Assembly: GCF_950101795.1 (NCBI RefSeq) | Contig: NZ_CATNLZ010000001.1 | Coordinates: forward strand, 565,382-629,381 | Source: Nocardioides sp. T2.26MG-1 | Lineage (GTDB): Bacteria > Actinomycetota > Actinomycetes > Propionibacteriales > Nocardioidaceae | Reading direction: 5' to 3' | DNA: 64,000 nucleotides | Part shown: positions 42,931 to 50,424 of the stretch, one piece after another | Position numbering within the stretch: position 1 is the first letter of the stretch | How the letters are laid out: every line of letters starts with the position of its first letter | Position numbers and translations under genes: made by a program | Notes under the pieces: generated by a model | The model's database searches: none | What the model was told of the DNA's origin: nothing | The model's input: only the letters and a program-made list of their open reading frames with translations

Positions 42931-43341
42931 TCACTTCTCTGCGTCGTCTGCTGCGGGTGCTGCTGCGGGGTCCGCAGCGGGATCGGGGGGCCGGTCGTCC
43001 GGCAGTGCGTCGAGCTGGTCCTCCAGGTGGAAGACCTCCTCGAGGAGCAGGAAGCCCTCGTCGGGTGCGCGGCCGTCGATGCCGATGAAGAACTCCGCCA
43101 TCTCGGCCTGCCACCGGGCGTTCACCTCGGTGCGGGCCATCGCGGCCTGTGCCTCCGCGATCGACCCGGTCGTCTCGACGTAGCCGATCAGCAGTCCGTC
43201 CTCGCGGAGGAAGAGCGAGTAGTTGTGCCAGCCGGTCCGGTGGAGCGCACGGAGCATGTCCGGCCACACCGCGGCGTGGCGCGTCTTGTACTCGGCGACC
43301 CGGTCGGGTCGGACCTGGAGCTGGAAACACGCACGGGGCAT
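42931..43341 (-). CDS. rhaM: L-rhamnose mutarotase
   Basis: A 136-residue protein. Residues 1 to about 105 are the dimeric alpha+beta barrel of RhaM (CFQLQVRPDRVAEYKTRHAAVWPDMLRALHRTGWHNYSLFL; H22, W25 and H39 fit the active site). It interconverts alpha- and beta-rhamnose. The last 30 residues are an Ala/Pro/Asp tail not seen in the E. coli protein. It is the first gene of the seven-gene rha-lut unit. Confidence 0.93.
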   Translation of the reverse strand: MPRACFQLQVRPDRVAEYKTRHAAVWPDMLRALHRTGWHNYSLFLREDGLLIGYVETTGSIAEAQAAMARTEVNARWQAEMAEFFIGIDGRAPDEGFLLLEEVFHLEDQLDALPDDRPPDPAADPAAAPAADDAEK

Positions 43342-43376
43342 CGGTCCGCTCCTCTCTCGGGCAGCTGGCGGGGGGT

Positions 43377-43429
43377 GCGCTGCCGTCCGGCCCCATGAGG
43401 CTGGACGGAGTGGTGCCGGACGGCAGCGC
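43377..43429. repeat. 15-bp inverted repeat with 23-nt loop between rhaS and rhaM
   Basis: GCGCTGCCGTCCGGC (43377-43391) and its exact complement (43415-43429) lie upstream of rhaM. It could be an attenuator or operator for the catabolic operon, or a processing site between the transporter and catabolic genes. Confidence 0.5.
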
Positions 43430-43454
43430 GGGAGGGCTTCGACCTTGCGCTTGG

Positions 43455-43484
43455 CCGTCTCCCGGAGCGAGCTCCGGGAGACGG
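43455..43484. terminator. Perfect hairpin after rhaS
   Basis: CCGTCTCCCGGAGC (43455-43468), 2 nt, and the exact complement (43471-43484) lie 4 nt beyond the rhaS stop codon. It is probably a partial terminator that separates transporter and catabolic expression levels. Confidence 0.7.
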
Positions 43485-43488
43485 GCGC

Positions 43489-44535
43489 TCAGAAGTCGAA
43501 GTCGTCGATGTTGGACTTGTCGAACACGAACGGGTCGCCGAGGAGCACGGTCGCGTCCGCGTCGACCTCGAAGGTGCCGAGGTCGCCGGCCTCGAAGGAG
43601 TCACCCTCCGCGCCGGTGATGTCGCCGTCGGCGAGTGCCTTGGCGGCGTACGCCGCCAGGTACCCCAGGTCGCCCGGGTTCCACAGGGCGAACGCGGTGA
43701 CGGTGCCGTCCTTGACGTACTCGCGCATCTGGTTCGGGGTGCCGAGCCCGGTCAGCGCGACCTTGCCCTTGTACTTCGAGGCCGAGAGGTAGCGAGCGGC
43801 GGCCGCGATGCCGACGGTGGTCGGCGAGATGATGCCCTTGAGGTTCGGGTGGGCCTGCAGGAGCGCCGCGGTCTTGTCGAACGACGTCTGGTCGTCGTCG
43901 TCGCCGTAGACGGTGTCGACGAGCTGGATGTCGGGGTGGTTCGCCGAGAGCTCCTTCTCCATCAGGTCGATCCACGCGTTCTGGTTGGTCGCGTTGGCCG
44001 AGGCCGACAGGATCGCGATCTCGCCGGCGTCGCCGATCTGGTCGGCGATCAGGTCGATCTGCGCCTTGGCGATGCCGTCCGCGGTGGCCTGGTTGATGTA
44101 GAGGTCGCGGCACTCGGGGTTGGTGTCCGAGTCGAAGGTGACGATCTTGGTGCCGGCGGACCGCGCCTCGTCGAGCGCGTCGCAGATCGCCTCGGGGTCG
44201 TTCGCCGAGACGACCAGAGCGCTCACGCCCTGCTGCGCGGCGGTGTTGATGAACGGGACCTGGGCGTCCGGCGTGGCCGTGTCGGGACCGACCTCCTCGA
44301 AGGTGCCGCCGAACTCCTCGACCGCCTTCTTGCCGCCGGCGTCGCTGGTGTCGAAGTAGGGGTTGCCGAGGTTCTTGGGCAGGAAGGTGACCGAGATGTC
44401 GCCGCCACCTGAGCCGCCGGTGTCGCCGCCCGCGTCGGAGCCGCCGCCGTCACTGTCGCTGCCACAGGCGGTCAGGCCCAGACTGGCGACCAGGGTCACC
44501 GCCGCGAAGGCGGAGAGTCGTCGGTTGAACTTCAT
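43489..44535 (-). CDS. rhaS: Rhamnose ABC transporter, substrate-binding lipoprotein
   Basis: A 348-residue protein. The lipoprotein signal ends LGLTAC with the modified C24, followed by a Gly/Ser/Asp-rich linker and a periplasmic-binding type 1 fold (VTFLPKNLGNPYFDTSDAGG ... ALVVSANDPEAI). The RhaS assignment comes from the position beside two permeases, an ATPase and all rhamnose enzymes. The ATG at 44535 has AGAGAGG about 8 nt upstream. Confidence 0.93.
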   Translation of the reverse strand: MKFNRRLSAFAAVTLVASLGLTACGSDSDGGGSDAGGDTGGSGGGDISVTFLPKNLGNPYFDTSDAGGKKAVEEFGGTFEEVGPDTATPDAQVPFINTAAQQGVSALVVSANDPEAICDALDEARSAGTKIVTFDSDTNPECRDLYINQATADGIAKAQIDLIADQIGDAGEIAILSASANATNQNAWIDLMEKELSANHPDIQLVDTVYGDDDDQTSFDKTAALLQAHPNLKGIISPTTVGIAAAARYLSASKYKGKVALTGLGTPNQMREYVKDGTVTAFALWNPGDLGYLAAYAAKALADGDITGAEGDSFEAGDLGTFEVDADATVLLGDPFVFDKSNIDDFDF

Positions 44536-44567
44536 GGAATTGCCTCTCTCTGGTGCTACCCGGGGTG

Positions 44568-45650
44568 TCACTTGTGGTCGGCGGCCGAACTGCGGCGCCT
44601 CAGGGGACCGAGGCCCCGTCCTCTCGTGGCCAGGCCCGAGGCCCACGAGAGGAAGCTGGTGGAGATCACCGAGAGCACGAGCAGCACTCCGATGACGATG
44701 TTGATGAGGTTGACCGTCTGGTTCTCCAGGCGCATCGCGCTCGCGAGGACCCCGATCAGGAGGACGCCGGCGATGACGCCGTGCAGCGCGCCGCGCCCGC
44801 CGAAGATCGAGACTCCGCCCAGCAGGACGGCCGCGATGACCTGGAGCTCCAGGCCGGTGGCGTTGTCGCCACGGGCGCTGCCGAAGCGGAGTGTGTAGTA
44901 GATGCCGGCGAAGGCGGACACCGCGCCCGCCAGGACGAACAGCCACAGCTTGGTGAGCTCGACGTTGACGCCGGTGAAGTGCGCGGCCTCGTCGTTCAGC
45001 CCGATCTCGAACACCCCACGCCCGAACGGCGAGAAGTGGAGCAGCAGCGCGAACGCGACCAGCAGCACGAGGAACGGGATGAGGATCGTCGGGTAGGGGT
45101 GGTCCTCCCAGATCCGCTTCTTCGCCAGGTCCGTCCACTTCTCGGGGAAGTCGGTCTTGGCGGTGGTCCCGAGGATGCCGACGGCGATGCCTCGATAGAG
45201 CGCCAGCGTGCCGATGGTGACCGCGAGGGATGGGAGTCCGACGTACGCGACGAGGAAGCCGTTGAAGGCGCCGCACACGGCGCCGACCAGGATCGCGATC
45301 GCACCGGCGACCGGGATCGACAGGCCGGCATCCTGGTGCAGGACCCCGACCAGCACGCTGCTGAGCCCCACCACGCTGGCGACCGACAGGTCGATCTCGC
45401 CGGTGATGATCACGAGCGTCATCGGCAGGGCGATCAGCAGGATCGGCGCGGTGTCGAGGAACAGGTAGTAGAGGGTGAGCGGTCCGTCGAAGTTCCCGAC
45501 GTTGTTCATCGAGTACTCGTAGACGACGACCAGCAGGGCGATCATCGCGACCTCGCGGGTCAGCAGCACCCGGCGCCACAGCGGTCGCGCGTGGGCGGGG
45601 TAGACGCGGGCGAGTCCGGCGTCCGGTCGGGACACGGTCGGGGCGCTCAC
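44568..45650 (-). CDS. rhaQ: Rhamnose ABC transporter permease
   Basis: A 360-residue membrane protein of the RbsC/AraH family with about 8-10 helices. The EIDLSVASVVGLSS and NGFLVAYVGLPSLAVTIGTLALYRGIAVGIL segments are typical, as is the late ISIFGGRG-like VSIFGGRGALHGVIAGVLLIGV. Its start overlaps the stop of rhaP (45647). It forms the channel with RhaP. Confidence 0.93.
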   Translation of the reverse strand: MSAPTVSRPDAGLARVYPAHARPLWRRVLLTREVAMIALLVVVYEYSMNNVGNFDGPLTLYYLFLDTAPILLIALPMTLVIITGEIDLSVASVVGLSSVLVGVLHQDAGLSIPVAGAIAILVGAVCGAFNGFLVAYVGLPSLAVTIGTLALYRGIAVGILGTTAKTDFPEKWTDLAKKRIWEDHPYPTILIPFLVLLVAFALLLHFSPFGRGVFEIGLNDEAAHFTGVNVELTKLWLFVLAGAVSAFAGIYYTLRFGSARGDNATGLELQVIAAVLLGGVSIFGGRGALHGVIAGVLLIGVLASAMRLENQTVNLINIVIGVLLVLSVISTSFLSWASGLATRGRGLGPLRRRSSAADHK

Positions 45651-46681
45651 TGCTTGTCCCTCGCTTCCACGAGCTTGCGTTCTTGCCGTGCGGTCAGGAG
45701 GCGGTCGAGGACGACCGCGCCGATGATGAGCCCGCCGACGACGGCGCGCTGCCAGAAGTCCTGGATGCCGACGACCGGGAGCGCCCGGTTGATGGTGATG
45801 AGCAGGAACGCGCCGATCGCCGCGCCCCAGACCGTGCCGCTGCCGCCGAAGATCGCGACCCCGCCGATGACGGCGGCGCCGACCGCCTGCAGCTCGATGC
45901 CGTAGCCGGCGCCGGAGCTGACCGTGCCGTACCGCGCCGTGTAGAGGACGCCGGCCAGACCGGCGAGCGCCCCGGAGAGCACGAACGCCGAGAGGACGCG
46001 CCGGGTGACCTTGAGGCCGTAGAGCTTCGCGGCGTCCGGGTCGGACCCGATGGCGTACAGCTCGCGACCGCCGCGTGCGGTGTAGAGGTAGTAGCCGACG
46101 ACTCCGAGGACGGCGAGCGCGATGATCGTGAGGATCGGGATCCCGAGCAGCGACTGGGTGCCGAGCTTCAGGAACCCGCGCGGCATGTCGGAGGCGTTGA
46201 TCCGGTCGCTGCCGGCCCAGGTGAGGAAGATGCCCCGGTAGATGTAGAGCGTGCCGAGTGTGATCACGAGCGCCGGGACCCTGCCGAACGCGACGAGCAC
46301 GCCGTTGACCAGGCCGAGCACGGCGCCGAACGCGAGGCCGGCGAGGAACACAGCGACGATCGGGATGCCCGGGTGGTCGAGGAAGAGCCGGCCGGTCAGG
46401 TACGCGGTGAGCCCGAGGGTCGAGCCGACGGACAGGTCGACGCTCCGGGTGACGATGACGACCGTCTGGCCGACGGCCAGCAGGATCAGGATGGACGGCG
46501 TGACGAGGAGGTCGCGCCAGTTGTCTCCGGCGAACAGGAAGCCGTGGCTCTTGGCCGTGGTGATCGCGACGACCGCCACGAGCACCGCGGCGACCGCGAT
46601 CTCGCGGGAGCGCAGGGCGCCGCCGACGACCCGCTGGATGGTCGAGGCCCTGCTGGGCTCGAGCAGGAGGGTGTCGCTCAT
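45647..46681 (-). CDS. rhaP: Rhamnose ABC transporter permease
   Basis: A 344-residue RbsC-type permease homologous to the neighbouring RhaQ. It has SVDLSVGSTLGLTAYLTG, NGVLVAFGRVPALVITLGTLYIYRG and VAIFGGSGTVWGAAIGAFLLITI. It overlaps rhaT upstream (46678-46681) and rhaQ downstream, so the four importer genes are tightly packed. Confidence 0.93.
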   Translation of the reverse strand: MSDTLLLEPSRASTIQRVVGGALRSREIAVAAVLVAVVAITTAKSHGFLFAGDNWRDLLVTPSILILLAVGQTVVIVTRSVDLSVGSTLGLTAYLTGRLFLDHPGIPIVAVFLAGLAFGAVLGLVNGVLVAFGRVPALVITLGTLYIYRGIFLTWAGSDRINASDMPRGFLKLGTQSLLGIPILTIIALAVLGVVGYYLYTARGGRELYAIGSDPDAAKLYGLKVTRRVLSAFVLSGALAGLAGVLYTARYGTVSSGAGYGIELQAVGAAVIGGVAIFGGSGTVWGAAIGAFLLITINRALPVVGIQDFWQRAVVGGLIIGAVVLDRLLTARQERKLVEARDKQ

Positions 46682-48225
46682 GCCGTCACCTCCGTTCGGG
46701 TGTCGGCGCCCGCGGCCGGGACCGTGGTGACGGTGGCGGCGTGCATGACGGCTTCGGGAGTGGCGGAGTCACGGTCGAGCTCCGCGGTGATGCGCCCCTC
46801 GCGGACGACCAGGACGCGGTCGGCCATGCCCAGGACCTCGGGGAGCTCGGAGGAGATCATCAGGATCGCCATGCCCTGGCCGGCCAGGTCGGAGAGGAGG
46901 CGGTGGACCTCGGCCTTGGTCCCGACGTCGATGCCGCGTGTGGGCTCATCGACGATGAGCAGCCGAGGGTTGGTCGCGAGCCACTTGGCCAGGACGACCT
47001 TCTGCTGGTTCCCTCCCGACATCGTCGCGGCGGTCATGTCGAGCGCGTTGGTCTTGACCTCCAACCGGGCAGCCCACGGACCCGCGGCGCGGGTCTCGGC
47101 TCTGGAGGTGAGGACGCCCGCCCGGGCGAGGCCTCCGCGGATGGCGCCGGCGACGTTGCGCGCGACCGAGCTGTCGACGACCAGGCCCTGCTTGCGGCGG
47201 TCCTCGGGGACGAACCCGATCCCAGCCCGGATCGCGGCGCGCGGGTTGTGCGCGCGAAGGTCGCGGCCGGCGATCCGGACGTGGCCCGCGTCGTACCGAT
47301 CGACGCCGAACACGGCGCGGGCGATCTCGCTGCGCCCGGCACCGACGAGGCCGGCAAGACCGACGATCTCTCCGGCTCGGACGGAGAAGGTGACGTCGTG
47401 GAACGTGCCGACCGACGTCAGGCCCTCGACCTCGAGGACCACGTCGCCCACGGTCGCGTCGACCTTCGGGAACAGGTCGGACACCTCGCGGCCGACCATG
47501 CGCGCCACGATCTGCTCGACCGAGGTGTCGGCAGTTGCGTCAGTGGAGACGTAGTCGCCGTCGCGCATCACGGTGACCGTGTCGCACAGGTCGAACACCT
47601 CGTCGAACCGGTGGGAGATGAAGACCAGCGCGCGACCCTCGTCCCGCAGGCTGCGAGCAACCGCGAAGAGCCGGTCGACCTCGACCCCGCTGAGCGCGGC
47701 CGTCGGCTCGTCCATCACCAGGACTCTTGCGTCGAGCGAGATGGCCTTGGCGATCTCGATGATCTGCTGATCGGCGATCGACAGTCCTCGCGCCGGCCGG
47801 CGTGGATCGATCATCACACCGAGGCGACGGAACAGGCTCTCTGCCTCGGTGCGCATCGCGGCCCGGTCGATGCGCCGGCCGCGGCCCAGCGGCTGGCGGC
47901 CCATGAAGATGTTCTCTGTGACCGACAGGTCCGGGAAGAGCGTCGGCTCCTGGTAGATCACGGCGACGCCGGCGGCCTTGGAGTCGGCGGTCGATCCGAA
48001 GTCGACGGCGGCACCGTCCAGCTCGAAGGTGCCGCTGTCGCGGCGATGCACGCCGGCGACGATCTTGACCAGCGTCGACTTGCCGGCACCGTTCTCGCCG
48101 ACCAGGCCATGGATCGACCCCGCGTCGACCGACAGACTGCCGGAACGGAGTGCGACCACGGGCCCGAACGACTTGGCCACGTCACGCAGCACCAGCACCG
48201 GGGGCCGCTTCGTGGGACCGGGCAT
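46678..48225 (-). CDS. rhaT: Rhamnose ABC transporter ATP-binding protein
   Basis: A 515-residue double ATPase of the sugar (CUT2) type. The first domain has Walker A GENGAGKS (43-50) and LSIADQQIIEIA. The second has the degenerate Walker A GLVGAGRSEIARAVFG usual for RbsA-like proteins and the signature MSGGNQQKVVLAKWLA. It is the first gene of the importer operon, 203 bp from the divergent LacI regulator, with a palindromic operator 22 nt upstream of its start. Confidence 0.93.
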   Translation of the reverse strand: MPGPTKRPPVLVLRDVAKSFGPVVALRSGSLSVDAGSIHGLVGENGAGKSTLVKIVAGVHRRDSGTFELDGAAVDFGSTADSKAAGVAVIYQEPTLFPDLSVTENIFMGRQPLGRGRRIDRAAMRTEAESLFRRLGVMIDPRRPARGLSIADQQIIEIAKAISLDARVLVMDEPTAALSGVEVDRLFAVARSLRDEGRALVFISHRFDEVFDLCDTVTVMRDGDYVSTDATADTSVEQIVARMVGREVSDLFPKVDATVGDVVLEVEGLTSVGTFHDVTFSVRAGEIVGLAGLVGAGRSEIARAVFGVDRYDAGHVRIAGRDLRAHNPRAAIRAGIGFVPEDRRKQGLVVDSSVARNVAGAIRGGLARAGVLTSRAETRAAGPWAARLEVKTNALDMTAATMSGGNQQKVVLAKWLATNPRLLIVDEPTRGIDVGTKAEVHRLLSDLAGQGMAILMISSELPEVLGMADRVLVVREGRITAELDRDSATPEAVMHAATVTTVPAAGADTRTEVTA

Positions 48226-48246
48226 CAGCGCCCCTTCCAGGTCGGA

Positions 48247-48260
48247 TTGAAAGGTTTCAA
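48247..48260. promoter_or_regulatory. LacI-type operator upstream of rhaT
   Basis: TTGAAAGGTTTCAA is a 14-bp palindrome apart from the GG centre. It differs from TTGAAACGTTTCAA at one position. It lies 22 nt upstream of the rhaT start. Confidence 0.7.
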
Positions 48261-48379
48261 CTCAATGCGCGACAACCTATGTGGCTGCCGTCACAGACGT
48301 CAATACCCTCCCCGAAATTCACCGGTAACATCTGGGACACGAGCCTCGGATGCGCGTGGCGGGCACCCATCAGGAGGCC

Positions 48380-48392
48380 TTGAACGTTTCAG
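48380..48392. promoter_or_regulatory. LacI-type operator upstream of the regulator gene
   Basis: TTGAACGTTTCAG resembles TTGAAACGTTTCAA with one base missing. It lies 36 nt upstream of the regulator's GTG start and would allow autoregulation. Its position argues against earlier start codons for the regulator. Confidence 0.5.
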
Positions 48393-48427
48393 ACAGACTG
48401 CGGACAACCGCGGCGAGGAGGACACCC

Positions 48428-49459
48428 GTGACGGTCGGCCCCGGAACGCCTCGTAGCGCCTCGGTGAAGGACGTGGCCGCCGCGGCGGGCGTCTCGCTCG
48501 GCACCGTCTCGAACGTGCTCAACCGTCCCGACCGCGTCAGCGACGCCACGCGCCGGCGCGTCGAGCAGGCGATGGCCGAGCTGGGCTTCGTGCGCAACGA
48601 GTCGGCGCGCCAGCTGCGCGCCGGGCGCAGCCACACGCTCGCCTACGTGATGCTCGACGCCGGCAACCCGTTCTTCACCGACGTCGCTGCGGGCATCGAG
48701 CTGGCGGCCGAGGCCGCCGGGCTCGCGCTGTTCCTCTGCAACAGCGACAGCCGGATCGAGCGGGAGGCGTCCTACCTCACGCACCTGGAGCAGCAGCGGG
48801 TCCAGGGCATCCTGGTGACCCCGGTCGATCCCGACGCCGCATCCCTGGTGGCTCTCGCGCAGCGTGGCACGCCCGTGGTCGTCGTCGACCGGGTCCGCCG
48901 CGAGCAGGCGCTGTGCTCGGTCGCCGTCGACGACGTCCTCGGCGGTCGGCTGGCGGTCGAGCACCTGATCGATCGCGGACACCGGCGCGTCGCCTTCGTG
49001 GGCGGCCCGCCCACCATCGGCCAGGTCCGCGACCGCCTCGACGGCGCCCGCAAGGCGTGGGCCGAGGCCGGCCTTCCCGGGAAGGACCTGCTCGTGGTGT
49101 CCTCCTCGGCGCTGACCGTGGCCGAGGGTCGCTCCGCCGGAGCGCGGATCGCCGGACTCACTGCCCGGCGCCGCCCGACCGCGGCGTTCTGCGCCAACGA
49201 CCTGGTCGCCCTGGGCCTGCTCCAGCAGGCGATCAGGAGTGGGTGGCGGATCCCCGACGACCTGGCGATCGTCGGCTACGACGACATCGACTTCGCCGAG
49301 GCCGCGGCCGTGCCGCTGACGTCCGTTCGCCAGCCCCGGCACGAGCTCGGCCGGATGGCGGCCGAGCTCGTGCTCGACGAGTCCGGCAACCCCGAGCACG
49401 AGCACCAGCAGGTGGTGTTCCAGCCCGAGCTCGTCGCGCGGGCGTCGACCTTGGGGTGA
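48428..49459 (+). CDS. LacI-family regulator of the rhamnose genes
   Basis: A 343-residue repressor. The N-terminal helix-turn-helix is SVKDVAAAAGVSLGTVSNVLNRPDRVS, with a hinge ARQLRAGRSHTLAYVM. The periplasmic-binding-like effector domain ends VPLTSVRQPRHELGRMAAELVL. The GTG at 48428 is preceded by GAGGAG with a 7-nt spacer; upstream in-frame starts would overlap the operator. It is transcribed away from rhaT. The ligand is probably L-rhamnose, rhamnulose or a phosphate of these. No gene symbol is assigned because naming differs between lineages. Confidence 0.9.
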   Translation: MTVGPGTPRSASVKDVAAAAGVSLGTVSNVLNRPDRVSDATRRRVEQAMAELGFVRNESARQLRAGRSHTLAYVMLDAGNPFFTDVAAGIELAAEAAGLALFLCNSDSRIEREASYLTHLEQQRVQGILVTPVDPDAASLVALAQRGTPVVVVDRVRREQALCSVAVDDVLGGRLAVEHLIDRGHRRVAFVGGPPTIGQVRDRLDGARKAWAEAGLPGKDLLVVSSSALTVAEGRSAGARIAGLTARRRPTAAFCANDLVALGLLQQAIRSGWRIPDDLAIVGYDDIDFAEAAAVPLTSVRQPRHELGRMAAELVLDESGNPEHEHQQVVFQPELVARASTLG

Positions 49460-49463
49460 CCGG

Positions 49464-50288
49464 TCAGATCCAGGTCGTCTCCACGCCGAACTCGTCCGCG
49501 ACCCGGCGCAGCTCCTCGTCGGAGAGGCCCTCGCCGCGCCCGCCGGCGACCAGGTCCATGTACTCGTAGCGCGCGCCGGTCTCGGCGTACTCGACGCGGT
49601 CGACCGCACGGGTGACCGAGATGTCGGAGCGGGACATCACGCCGTGCTTGGACCACAGCACGATCTCGTGGTCGCGCAGCCCGGCGACGTTGGCGGCCAT
49701 CATCTCGGCCGACCCGGGCACCAGGAACGGCAGCACACCGACACCCGCGGCCAGGCTGACGACGGTCTCCGGCTCCCACCGCAGGATCCGGCGGTTGAAC
49801 ATGCGGGTGTCGCGGTAGCCGGCCAGGTGGCTGAGGTAGGTCAGGTGCGGCGGCTGAGCGTGGACCACCGCCTGGAAGTCGATGCCGCGCCGCGCGACCT
49901 GGTCGTCGTGGACGCCAAGGTGGGAGTTGAACTCGCTGGTGAGCCGCTCGAAGAGCCGCCGCGGGTGGTGGTGGAGCGTCGCCGAGTGGCCGTCGTCCCC
50001 GACGGTGACCGCACCCACGTTGGCGAGCGGGTCCGCGGCGATCTGTCGCAGCCGCCGCCCCGAGCCGGTGACCAGCAGGGTGTGCCCGGCGAGCGCGGGC
50101 GCGGCGACCGGCAGGGTCAGCGGCTCGGTCTCCGGGAACAGCTCGCCGAGGTCGACCTCCCAGCCCATCAGCACCGAGATGTTGCCCGCCCCAGCCTCGC
50201 TCGCGTCGATCTCGCTGATCCGGGCGCCGGCGGCGCCCATCGCGCCGAGCAACTCGTCGAGGTCCGGGCGTGCGCTCGGGTCGGTCAT
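49464..50288 (-). CDS. Class II aldolase, RhaD (rhamnulose-1-phosphate aldolase)-like
   Basis: A 274-residue class II aldolase/adducin-fold protein. ASEAGAGNISVLMGWEV and LLVTGSGRRLR mark the substrate region. Metal histidine candidates are VVHAQPPHLTYLSH and IVLWSKHGVMSRS, as in RhaD. It is a stand-alone aldolase in addition to the aldolase domain of the RhaEW fusion, so it is either a backup or acts on a related sugar phosphate. A palindromic operator matching those at rhaT lies 25 nt upstream of its start, placing it in the same regulon. It is convergent with the regulator gene. Confidence 0.85.
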   Translation of the reverse strand: MTDPSARPDLDELLGAMGAAGARISEIDASEAGAGNISVLMGWEVDLGELFPETEPLTLPVAAPALAGHTLLVTGSGRRLRQIAADPLANVGAVTVGDDGHSATLHHHPRRLFERLTSEFNSHLGVHDDQVARRGIDFQAVVHAQPPHLTYLSHLAGYRDTRMFNRRILRWEPETVVSLAAGVGVLPFLVPGSAEMMAANVAGLRDHEIVLWSKHGVMSRSDISVTRAVDRVEYAETGARYEYMDLVAGGRGEGLSDEELRRVADEFGVETTWI

Positions 50289-50312
50289 GTCCTACTCCGT
50301 CCGTTCGTCGAA

Positions 50313-50324
50313 TGAATCGTTTCA
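50313..50324. promoter_or_regulatory. LacI-type operator upstream of the RhaD-like aldolase
   Basis: TGAATCGTTTCA matches TGAAACGTTTCA at 11 of 12 positions. It lies 25 nt upstream of the start at 50288 and links this gene to the rhamnose regulator. Confidence 0.6.
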
Positions 50325-50424
50325 CAGCCTATCGGCGCGGGCCGGCGCCGGACCGGTGCCAACCGCCCGACCTGCCGGGACCTCCGTCCCGAGTCCCCAG
50401 AGCCCAGGTGGGTACCGCCCACCC

